NCBI GenBank assembly: GCA_032718475.1
Contig: JAUCBJ010001428.1
Location: forward strand, 1 to 64,000
Length of the DNA: 64,000 nt
Source: Nemertoderma westbladi
Taxonomy: Eukaryota; Xenacoelomorpha; Nemertodermatida; Nemertodermatidae
Direction: 5' to 3'
Below the pieces are notes generated by a model. It made no database searches. It saw nothing but the letters and a program-made list of their open reading frames with translations, and was not told the origin of the DNA. Of this stretch, positions 56,201 to 64,000 are shown in pieces; positions within the stretch are counted from its first letter, which is position 1; every line of letters begins with the position of its first letter. The translations under genes and the position numbers were made by a program.

Positions 56201-59200
56201 AGGCGTCTCGGTTGTCATCCGCAGTGGTCCGTACCACGGAGCAAGCGTTTGAAGGACTGGATATGATCCCAAAAGCCTGGATGGTCATCCAGTACTCCAC
56301 TGGTTTCTGTTTGAGGTCGCCTTCAGGCCACCATAGAAACCTTAGACTGTCTCTATCTCTATCTAACGCCTTGACCTGTAAGAACATGCCTTCTATATCG
56401 GAAGCAAACGCGATGGAATATTGTCTTAATCTGAGAAGTATTCCCAACAAGGATTGTAGCAAGTTGGGTCCTGGTAACAACTCGGAATTGAGAGATTGAC
56501 CCATATATAGAGCGGAGCCATCGAATACAACTCGTACTTCATGTGGTTTACCGGGTTTGGGAACGTAATGATGCGTTAGATAGTACGTTCTCTCTGTTAT
56601 GGGTGTTTCTTCCGGTACTCGTTCCGCATAACCTTTGCTGATAAATTTCTTCAACTGCGTTTGGTACATTTCTTTAGCTGAAGCATTTGCTGTAAGGCGT
56701 CGATGTAATTGAGCGATTCTTTTCTCTGCCAATGGTCGGTTGTTTATAAATCTAGGTTCTCGTTTTCGAAAGGGTAGACCGATTTCATATCTCCCTTGTT
56801 CTTTTAGAAAACGTGTAGTTGTCTCCTGGATTTGCTTGGCTCTTTCCTCTTCTATTGATAGAGCCTTATCGTACGAATTGGGTTCTACCAACTCTTGTGT
56901 AAAGAATCGTACGGCGAGTTCGTCCCGGGTTCTAGCGTTGTAACGCTCTATTTCGTCATTGAGTTCATCATTGTAGTCAATGGGTCCCGACGGGCGAATC
57001 AGTTGACACAAAGTTCGCTGATCATTCCACAATTTATTTTCGGTTAGTAGGTCGATTGTGTTCTCTTCCTCGAAGAGTTGATATATGTCGTCATTATCTG
57101 AGGAGTATGGTGTTCCCTCAGTGGGTTCGTCCACTTCACTGCTCTCCTCTTCCCAATCCTTTACTTGAAGTAGCCGGTCTTGTGGCAATCTTTCTTCAAG
57201 AGTTCTGCGGGAAGGGCCAGTAAAGTACCAACCTACTCTAGTTCTTACCGCATAAGTTTGTAATGGCTGCGGTTGAGCAGGCCGTTTCTCCAATGTCTCG
57301 AGCGCCTCATGCGCGTTTTGGCCGATGAGGATTTGCACTCCAGGATAATCTGTCTGGAATCGAGGTATCTTAAGATGTTGGATGCTCTCATCCTCGTCCC
57401 AATTATAAAGGTCTGCTTGGGTAGTAGCGAAGTTCTTTATAGCCACCATTTTTACTGACCTTATACTTTGTTCTCCTAATTTATCCTGTGGGGTGGACAA
57501 CGCACCTACATAGTAATCTGCCGTTATGGTAGATTTCCAAACCTGCATAATTCCGGACATATTCAACTTAGTTCGGAATTTGGGTTGTCCAGCAAAGATA
57601 TCCTCGGCTAATTCTTTGTCGATGAATGTTCCGGTGCTTCCGGAGTCAAGGAGGGCGTTCACTATGTAACTTTTGTTAGGACCGTGAACTCTTACCTGTA
57701 CTACCGGAAATTCTCGTATTCCTACGTTGGAGGTTGGAGCTTTCCAAGATGGTTGTCTGTCAAAGGTGGTTAGGGGGAACTCCGTGTCGGTGTCCTTTTC
57801 ATATGTAAGTGCTCTATACACTGTGGTATTTATTAGATAACAGGATTCGTTGGCATCGGAGAATTCGTCCGTATAGAATCCTTCCCACTCAGAACCTTGG
57901 TCAGTGTCGTTCACATCACTGAATTGGACATGTAGTTCTGGCTCACTCACCTGACTCGGGTGGTTTCGTTCGAATTCACTGTGTAACAAGACGTGATGTT
58001 TCGCACCGCACTTTGCACACTTTATGTCAGAGTAACAGTTTCGCCGTTGGTGTCCTGGTCTGAGGCAATTATAACACAACCGCTTATCCCACACTACTTC
58101 TCGTCTGGCTACTAGGAATTTCTTAAAGAATTCAGTACACGCACTCAAACGGTGGGGCCCGTCGCACAGCACACAGTTTGGCTTGATGTTGCTCACTTTA
58201 CCTTGGGTAATGTTATGTACTTTCGCTCGTTCTTCGGGCTTTCTTACCTGAATTCGGTTGGGAGACTGAGGAGGGGTCTTGGTAGCCTTGTCTCTCCTAT
58301 CATTTGTTCGCGGCTTGTATTTACTTACATCTCTAGGGGTCTTGTTAACATAGTAAGAGTGGTCAGTGTCTTTCCCGCTGTCCTCTTCTTGAGACGCTTG
58401 GCTTTCGCCGTCGTCAGTATAACATACTGGGTTTACCCTTCTCCTAGTAACTGGTTTCTCACTTACCTTATTTTCCGATGTTTTTTCTCTGGACTGTTTT
58501 ATGAGTTGTAGTTTGACCTCACCGTCTAGGAATAACATGAGATCAGCCATGGTAGGGCTCCGTCGTTGTTGCTCCATCATATACAACACTTTCTTGTCCC
58601 AGCGAGTACATACTCCACCCTTTGGTAAAGTTGAGACTATGGCTCCAATAACCATAGAACTCTGATATTCATGAGACTTACCTAACCAATCCAATTGTCG
58701 GCAGATCTCTTGAATCTCATCGGAAAATTCTATAATCTCGTTACTAAGGAACTTTCGGGGAGCTACTAATTTTGCATACAAATACTTAGCTATGTTATCC
58801 TTATTACCATACCTGGTGTTTAATGTATCCCAAACTTGTCTTAATCCATTTGGATGTCCAATAAACTTCAACGCCATTAACTTGGGAGGTCCTTCCAAAC
58901 ATTTGATGAGGAATCTCAGTTTCTCTCCGCTAGATAGTACAGAGTTCTGTATGCTATCTTCATAATATTCATTAAACGGTAACCATTTCATTTCATCTCC
59001 ATTGAATTTGACGATTTCTCCCACTTTGACCGCTTGGCGGGCTTCTGTTCTAGCCATCTGACGCATAAAGCTTTCTTGGGCCATCGTGTTATTTAATATC
59101 GAATTATCGGTATATAAATTTCTCGGATTATTATCAGGTCTATAGGGAATATCATTACAAACAGGTTTATAATCACCCTTAATAGGGTTTGCTATAGGAG

Positions 59201-61454
59201 TTTCTACTTCGCTAGCAGTATAGATGCGTGTAGGCTCCACACCTTGCGCATGAAATACTTCAGGCCTAACAGGTTGACACATTGTTACAGGGGGTGTTGG
59301 TATGCCCCTTTTTACATTTACTAATTTATCGCGTTCTAGCGCGATACTTTGCTGCACTTCTTGTAGCTCTAACCTACTTTCCCTGACAGTTCCCTTGAAC
59401 TGGTGGACCGTCTCCCGCATCTGTCCGAGCAGGACATTCATCCCTTTCCGTCCCTCCTCCACCCACTCGACCGCCGAAGCGGGAGTCGCCAACGTTGTGG
59501 CGGGCGGGCGAGGGACTACGGGCGACCAATCCATACGCTCGGAGTCCATGACAGGAACCATTTCAGGGGCTGTTCTACTAGGCACTGATAGTTTCGTGCT
59601 GTGTAAAGGGAATTTAGAGGTTGCTCCCTGGAATACAGGTGTCTCTAGCACCGAAGTGGTGGCTTCGAGAACAGGCCTAATTATTTCAGGTTCATCTGTT
59701 ATAGTAGGGAGTCTACTTACAGTAACAATCCGGTCTGTGTGTTCTGTACTCGCTACGGCTGTGCTAGCTAGTTGTCTTCTAACAGCTGGAGGTAAATCAG
59801 GCAATTTCTGACGGGGAGACGTTCTTTTACGCCTACTTAGACGAGATCTATTTCCTCCACCTTCAGGGTCGGTGGTATCTCCTTCATCAGAGGAGGTAAA
59901 TCCCTGTCGTTTGGAAGTAGATCGACTCATCATCTGCATTCGACTATCCGTTAACCGTTTATTTATACTATCTTGACTTTCCTGAATATTTTCCAACGCT
60001 AGCTGGGCGATCTCGTCAGACGCTCTCCTTTCTGCTTCTGCCAATGCCTCCGCCGCTTTTCTTTCTGCCTCTGCCACTGCAGTCTTTCTTTCTGCCTCTG
60101 CCGCCTTTCTTGCTGCTTCTGCCTCTGCCTCTGCTGCCTTTCTTTCTGCCTCTGCCACTGCAGTCTTTCTTTCTGCCTCTGCCGCCTTTCTTTCGGCTTC
60201 TGCCTCCTTTCTTTCTGCTTCTGCCTCCGCTGCCCTTTTTGCCGCTTCCACTGCCGCTGCCGCTTTTGCCGCTGCTTCTGCCTTTCGGTCCTCTATCTGT
60301 TTTTTCTTGACTTGTTCTTCCTGGGCTCTAGCGATGCGGAGTTGTTCATCAAATTTAGCTTGGTTTGCAGCTAACATTTCCGTATCAATTGCGTCCAACA
60401 CATGCTTGGTTCCTTCACTATTAGGGGAAAGTCCAGCCAGCCTTCTTCTCAACTCCTCGTCTCCTAGGAATCTCTGATAGTCTGACAGATAGATATCAAT
60501 GTCGTCTCTCGGTCGCGGTCCCTCTGCTGTCACTTCACTTTCCACTTGAGAAAAGGTGGCATCGGTTGATTCTTCGTAGGTTGGTCGCTCAGCCAACCGG
60601 GATTTCCACTGGGCTGTTTCTTGAACTTTGAGTCCTACCCGCTGGAACCAAGTCTTGACAGCAACTTGCAGAGACGTGTCCTGCCTTCTTTTGGAAGTTT
60701 CCTCAAAGGCCGATAGGATCAGTCTAATACGTAGAGTTCTTTCACGTACTTGATAAAGCAGCTCTTCCTGCTCTTGAGGTCGTTTTGGTTGTCGAAACAG
60801 TTGTTCTTCTAGTCTCTCTAAAGAGCCGAAGAATCCCTGCACATATCCTGCTGCCGACCTCTTCCAAACAGCTGGATCCATAGTATCTTTAGTCACTCCC
60901 ATCCGGTATATGTCTTCCCAAGTAGCTTCTGACAAATCTAACGGGAATCCGAGTCCGGGAAAATTCCATTGTGACTCGACAATAGACATCAATTCTTCCC
61001 TTGCGTAGCCCGCATAACTATCCTGGGTCGATCGCTTATTTCTCGCCCAATCGCCTTGGTGTTCCTCCACCGCAATCAAGATCGTAGTTAGTACCGCGGC
61101 TGGAAGAGTAAGAAGGGGATCCGAGTAAGCTGTACCCACCATCTTCACTCCGCGTTCGGGGGTCAGCTCTACAGTATCCGAACCACTGGAGCTATCGGGT
61201 CTCTGGGGAGTAGGTTCTTGACCAAGATGTTGCTGCGATAGAACAGCTGCCTCTTGGTTCCGTTTGACCTGGGCCCGAGTGCCTATGATAGACCTATGGT
61301 GGATTAGCCTAGGGTCTGATACTACGGGAGGGATGACCTTTCTTTTAGTAGGAGGTGAACTAAACTCTTCTCTTAATCGTTCCACACTCCTATCTTTGTC
61401 ACAGATGGTGACATCGAGTAGACTATCCGACAGGTTTTGTTGTGTGTCAGACAT
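53274..61454 (-). CDS. gag-pol: Gag-Pol polyprotein of the BEL/Pao element
   Basis: 2726 residues in one frame from an ATG, with no frameshift. Residues 1-820 are an unusually long region with an Ala/Glu/Arg coiled coil (about 375-480, repeated AEAERKAAEAE). A BEL-type Gag core follows (about 822-965, FNGDEMKWLPFNEYYED), then knuckles near 1091-1157 (CYNCLRPGHQRRNC and relatives). The protease motif is LLDSGSTGTF (about 1265). RT has VVFDGSA, ASDIEGMFLQV and the catalytic IYMDDN (about 1765). RNase H has VFGDASD (about 1941). Integrase has an HHCC finger, then TGVDLFGPI (about 2393), SDKGTNFIGAN (about 2456) and WWGGSWERL with the catalytic Glu (about 2498). A C-terminal DUF5641-like end (VLIVDPDLPRRRWQTGRI) completes the BEL/Pao order. 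The intact frame and identical LTRs suggest a recently active element. Confidence 0.95.
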   Translation of the reverse strand: MSDTQQNLSDSLLDVTICDKDRSVERLREEFSSPPTKRKVIPPVVSDPRLIHHRSIIGTRAQVKRNQEAAVLSQQHLGQEPTPQRPDSSSGSDTVELTPERGVKMVGTAYSDPLLTLPAAVLTTILIAVEEHQGDWARNKRSTQDSYAGYAREELMSIVESQWNFPGLGFPLDLSEATWEDIYRMGVTKDTMDPAVWKRSAAGYVQGFFGSLERLEEQLFRQPKRPQEQEELLYQVRERTLRIRLILSAFEETSKRRQDTSLQVAVKTWFQRVGLKVQETAQWKSRLAERPTYEESTDATFSQVESEVTAEGPRPRDDIDIYLSDYQRFLGDEELRRRLAGLSPNSEGTKHVLDAIDTEMLAANQAKFDEQLRIARAQEEQVKKKQIEDRKAEAAAKAAAAVEAAKRAAEAEAERKEAEAERKAAEAERKTAVAEAERKAAEAEAEAARKAAEAERKTAVAEAERKAAEALAEAERRASDEIAQLALENIQESQDSINKRLTDSRMQMMSRSTSKRQGFTSSDEGDTTDPEGGGNRSRLSRRKRTSPRQKLPDLPPAVRRQLASTAVASTEHTDRIVTVSRLPTITDEPEIIRPVLEATTSVLETPVFQGATSKFPLHSTKLSVPSRTAPEMVPVMDSERMDWSPVVPRPPATTLATPASAVEWVEEGRKGMNVLLGQMRETVHQFKGTVRESRLELQEVQQSIALERDKLVNVKRGIPTPPVTMCQPVRPEVFHAQGVEPTRIYTASEVETPIANPIKGDYKPVCNDIPYRPDNNPRNLYTDNSILNNTMAQESFMRQMARTEARQAVKVGEIVKFNGDEMKWLPFNEYYEDSIQNSVLSSGEKLRFLIKCLEGPPKLMALKFIGHPNGLRQVWDTLNTRYGNKDNIAKYLYAKLVAPRKFLSNEIIEFSDEIQEICRQLDWLGKSHEYQSSMVIGAIVSTLPKGGVCTRWDKKVLYMMEQQRRSPTMADLMLFLDGEVKLQLIKQSREKTSENKVSEKPVTRRRVNPVCYTDDGESQASQEEDSGKDTDHSYYVNKTPRDVSKYKPRTNDRRDKATKTPPQSPNRIQVRKPEERAKVHNITQGKVSNIKPNCVLCDGPHRLSACTEFFKKFLVARREVVWDKRLCYNCLRPGHQRRNCYSDIKCAKCGAKHHVLLHSEFERNHPSQVSEPELHVQFSDVNDTDQGSEWEGFYTDEFSDANESCYLINTTVYRALTYEKDTDTEFPLTTFDRQPSWKAPTSNVGIREFPVVQVRVHGPNKSYIVNALLDSGSTGTFIDKELAEDIFAGQPKFRTKLNMSGIMQVWKSTITADYYVGALSTPQDKLGEQSIRSVKMVAIKNFATTQADLYNWDEDESIQHLKIPRFQTDYPGVQILIGQNAHEALETLEKRPAQPQPLQTYAVRTRVGWYFTGPSRRTLEERLPQDRLLQVKDWEEESSEVDEPTEGTPYSSDNDDIYQLFEEENTIDLLTENKLWNDQRTLCQLIRPSGPIDYNDELNDEIERYNARTRDELAVRFFTQELVEPNSYDKALSIEEERAKQIQETTTRFLKEQGRYEIGLPFRKREPRFINNRPLAEKRIAQLHRRLTANASAKEMYQTQLKKFISKGYAERVPEETPITERTYYLTHHYVPKPGKPHEVRVVFDGSALYMGQSLNSELLPGPNLLQSLLGILLRLRQYSIAFASDIEGMFLQVKALDRDRDSLRFLWWPEGDLKQKPVEYWMTIQAFGIISSPSNACSVVRTTADDNRDAFSKEVIDNIKKDIYMDDNLKSLPSVKEAIDVAKGTVECLKRGGFRLTKFTSNSREFLEAIPVEDRGTKDLDLIKDDLPETKTLGLKWDTERDILFFQLKQRENPVRTKRICLSILSTYFDPLGFISPVILIARSLVQQMWLENHSWDDPLTGELLKKWMKWEDSLPAIENFIIPRSYFGHVLPTYSYQLHVFGDASDMGIGIVAYLRVETPDGIKVALVTSKALINNKLKVPRVELKAALYATAIGRNVTEQIDYPLEKTVYWTDALLVLEYITNEVCQFSVFVTNRVAIILSRTTIDQWRHCPGTINPADIASRGATPQELIDTPDWLSGPDFLSKEEDEWPPHLTTAEIRQAKGAEKVKPKTRASKSKLFKPTIDLSVLHASGNDAADPQSLVTNKSVVEIKDRDWKSGIPDVSQGISPLLQRAIHHYSSWNRLCKAVAYLKRCFHHRYSKTKTTTNDTAPLTSVQVHAIKDLPKYKIPDRFLKEKISYQEHEEANKQILRLLQCYEDSDKYFLLLRNPQMRLRDRFSSTMIDGLIRVGGRLTNAPLSFDTKFPILIRNLEVQIKMIVDVHSKLYHAGRERVLSEIRTRYYFYKPRRALNQVLRNCIPCRKAFSRPLTQREAELPRERVSFYEPPFTNTGVDLFGPIEVYRARTIVKRWCVIFVCMTCRAIHLDMVNDLSTNSFVLSLRRQIARFGTSHTMRSDKGTNFIGANNEIQAYVKDWNQRQVDDQLRITASSWTFNAADAPWWGGSWERLIRSVKTAFHFIVPCRAYLTDELLRTLMEEIAAYLNERPLMPVSSSPDSLEALTPAHFLLKKPVAMLPQSEIADGDEYCRRTWQLMQLLSRRFADHFEKHYLPTLQLRTKWFAQQENVSAGDMVLIVDPDLPRRRWQTGRIIETHISEDGLVRSVELVVMRRNFKKPGIIFETQQLNRPVGRLCLLERDRELSGNYGKQETLPTTTSLIPQTSRGSST

Positions 61455-61554
61455 ATTTAGTTATACAGTTGAATGCCTACTGCTATAGTTACAGTTAAAG
61501 CAAGTCCAGTAATTCAGTAGGACTGCTGGCCTAGTACCGGTAATTAATTACAAT

Positions 61555-61806
61555 ATATTAGGATACCGGTATACACTTATAATATATATAAGTATTGTAA
61601 ACTAGTTTTGTCACAGAGTACCGGTATATAAATTTAGCACAAATATATAAATATATAATAGGCCTATCGTGAATACCGGTATACAGTTTACACTGATAGT
61701 ATATATAAGTATAATTATGGACTAGAATTAATTACAGAGTACCGGTATGATTTCCGCTCAAATTTATAGAAATAAATATAATAAGCCTATCGTAAATACC
61801 GGTATG
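61555..61806. repeat. ~123-bp direct repeats in the BEL leader
   Basis: GCCTATCGTGAATACCGGTAT at about 61662 and the GTAAATACC variant at about 61785 are 123 bp apart, with TATATATAAGTAT and TACAGAGTACCGGTAT also repeated in register. Confidence 0.75.
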
Positions 61807-62794
61807 TCAATTATTTTAGAATAATTGAATTTCTGAATATTTTAGGGTTACTTGGTTACTTTAACTTACTTTGTTACCGTTATTTAAGCAGTAGTCCAAC
61901 TGATATTGAGACCTAGTTGTTGTATGACAGACCTACTAGTTTATAAATCTTTTAAGTTGATTTATAATATATATATATATACCCTGATAAGGGGTTTTGT
62001 TACAATACTGAAATAGATGTTACTATTTCTGGGAAATAATCACTACACAGAAGCTGTGCGCTCTCAGTGAAGTGCTACTTATTAGACACTAAAACGAATA
62101 ATTCTACTGGCCTACGTTACTTATCTATTAATTACTTACAATATTGTTGAGATTACAATCTCTAATAAACTCACGAAAAGACTATACGTACGAAATTTTT
62201 AGGGCAATTTAACAGGGAAACTACAAACCAGTCTAACAAAGGGTTAGAACTTCTGGTTATTACAACGGATAGGATACTACAGTATTTGAAAATAATAAGC
62301 AGAAGTAAATATACTGCGTTGTCCAGATAGGAAAATACCACCGCCTGACGACCTACAGCCGTATCGCTATAGGTACTACGTTATGTATCACGGAGTGTTC
62401 CTACCTAGAGGTTAATAGAACAAACGTGCCTATGAACCACTTTACAACACAAATATAATGCCTACACTAATTACTTTCGGAAAGCACTGTACACTAAACC
62501 CTAAGTTAGGTACAAGTACTTGTAAAACAAATAACCTGCAGTTAAATATACTTGAACAGTTAAAAGAACCACAGCATCTGCTGGAGTGACCGGGGCACAA
62601 AGTCACCAGTCTTTACCTACGCCAAGCAGCCCGTGTAGTACCGGGGTTAATTTAACTATAACGGTATGTATAACAAACACAATTACTGTAGGAATAAACT
62701 TGGGGACATGAATGTTGCGAGTAATCGCATAAACTCTGAATAATAAATATTACGCTACCCGTACAGAATACTCAAATAAAATACAAACTAAAAT

Positions 62795-63325
62795 GCTGGC
62801 GGACTACTATCAAGCCTAAACAAACTACAGTATGTGCAGATTCTGAAATTGTTAGTTAGTATGCGTGCTAATACGGTAGTACGACTTATTCTTTAAGAGG
62901 GGGTTGACCTTACAACTACGAGTTGCCCCAACTTACTAACTGGCACTTTATCAGACTTACTCTACACACGCAGCAATTCCTTCAGACCCAACAACAGCCA
63001 GACAACAATCCAGCCTACAAAATATCTGAATAATATTACGGTACCTGAACAGACTATACAAACAATACAGGATAAACGCTGACGGACTACTATCAAGCCT
63101 AAATAAACCACAGTATATGCAGATTCTGAAATTGTTAGTTAGTATGCGTGCTAATACAGTAGTACGACTTATTCTTTAAGAGGGGGTTGACCTTACAACT
63201 ACGAGTTGCCCCAACTTACTAACTGGCACTCTATCAGACCTACTCTACACACGCTGTAATCTTCAAGCCTAACAACAGTCAGACAACAGTCCAGCCTACA
63301 ATGATCTGAACAATCTGAGCAGACT
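62795..63325. repeat. 283-bp tandem duplication in the BEL leader
   Basis: Copies start at 62795 and 63078 (GCTGGCGGACTACTATCAAG and the GCTGACGG variant) and stay about 90 percent alike through TTCTTTAAGAGGGGGTTGAC and CTACACACGC. A candidate packaging or regulatory duplication. Confidence 0.9.
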
Positions 63326-63673
63326 TACACGTCTTCAGCTCAATATTAACTTACTAGGAAATAAAACCGACAGAAATAAGTAGAATCTCAATAAAAAATC
63401 AGGGCTGCAGTCCCTGATTAAGTACTAAGGCCTACCGGTATACAATAATCAAAATCGAATAATACTAATGTACTTATACAGCAGTACTGGTTATGACAGT
63501 TGGGCCTACTGACCTACAGAAGTACCGGTTCTGACAGTTGGACCTACGGACCTACAGCAGTGCCGGTTCTGGCAGTTGGGCCTACTGACCTACGGAAGTA
63601 CCGGTTCAGGTTTACCGATCGACCGGTGCTTAGCAACCTTATTGCTTACTGCAATAAGATCAATGACTGTTAT

Positions 63674-64000
63674 TGTACGCGCTTTTGGAGACCTTTAGCA
63701 GTTTAACCTGCCAAAATTTATATGTCTTTAGTTGGTAAATTAACTTTATAAGATGACAAGATTTAATACAAAATAAACACAACATTAGCCGAAACCAGCC
63801 TAGTGCGCGTTCATTCACCCGCTGGATATTCCCGGGAGACTGGATTCGTATGCTTAGATTTATTGCAGTGAAGCCTACTTGTATTATTCGATTGATCACT
63901 AGTATATAATCTCTGGCAAATATTATTCACTTTCGGGAAATATTAGCAGTTCCTTTCGGACGTGGCGTTCTATCTATGTAAACAAAGTTATGACTTACAC
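63674..64000 (-). repeat. 5' LTR of the BEL/Pao element, cut by the window end
   Basis: 327 bp visible, identical by eye to 46266-46592. The rest should extend to about 64884. Confidence 0.95.

Larger units (their letters stand above)
61455..63673. other. Long untranslated leader of the BEL/Pao element
   Basis: 2.2 kb between the 5' LTR and Gag-Pol. It has no long sense ORF and is rich in ACCGGTAT. It contains two sets of internal direct repeats, annotated separately. The sequence directly after the LTR on the sense strand (ATAACAGTCATTGATC) does not begin TGG, so the primer-binding site is not obvious. Confidence 0.7.
46266..64000 (-). mobile_element. Giant BEL/Pao LTR retrotransposon, right end beyond window
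   Basis: The LTR at 46266-47476 reappears at 63674 and is identical over the 327 bp visible. If the second LTR is also 1211 bp, the element is about 18.6 kb. Sense is on the minus strand: 5' LTR, 2.2-kb leader, Gag-Pol (53274-61454), 1.5-kb gap, extra ORF (47555-51808), polypurine tract, 3' LTR. Pol motifs are of BEL/Pao type. The element sits inside an apparent coding exon (46145-46265). Confidence 0.93.

Noticed and set aside
60044-60310. Plus-strand Leu/Pro-rich ORF.
   Set aside because: Antisense shadow of the Ala/Glu/Arg coiled coil of the BEL Gag-Pol.

Overview
The window is animal genomic DNA, probably from a marine invertebrate; the species cannot be fixed from sequence alone. Evidence for a metazoan: genes with GT-AG introns, a recognisable TXNDC11 orthologue, BEL/Pao and Ty3/gypsy LTR retrotransposons, an RTE-like LINE, a tRNA-derived SINE, MITE-like inverted repeats and several kilobases of minisatellite. 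The palindromes TAGGCCTA and TACCGGTA recur throughout the non-coding sequence.

Layout. (1) 1-13925: a 39-bp minisatellite with a higher-order period of about 2.0-2.1 kb, split at 6252-10822 by a young, complete Ty3/gypsy-type element on the minus strand (identical 258-bp LTRs, 5-bp target duplication, gag and pol joined by a canonical -1 frameshift site). (2) 13949-15521: two exons of an unrecognised minus-strand gene; the minisatellite and the retrotransposon lie in its next intron. (3) 15522-30100: gene-poor DNA with a foldback element, a PH-like exon (18464-18826), a 36-bp minisatellite (19099-22026), a 15-bp array, MITEs, a duplicated 0.48-kb segment and one intronless unknown ORF (26258-26938). 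(4) 30337-32271: an uninterrupted TXNDC11-like reading frame. (5) 34979-36340: 62-bp and 160-bp tandem arrays. (6) 37345-46265: four exons of an unrecognised plus-strand gene whose phases agree; a broken RTE-like LINE sits in its second intron, and its fourth exon is cut by the next element. (7) 46266 to beyond 64000: a very large BEL/Pao retrotransposon on the minus strand, with LTRs of about 1.2 kb, a 2.2-kb leader, a 2726-residue Gag-Pol frame and an extra 1417-residue zinc-knuckle ORF in the position where some relatives carry env.

The strongest leads are the extra 1417-residue ORF of the BEL/Pao element, the apparent recent insertion of that element into a host coding exon, and the higher-order minisatellite whose repeat register dates the gypsy insertion. 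Most long reading frames inside the minisatellites are by-products of repeat units whose length is divisible by three, not proteins.
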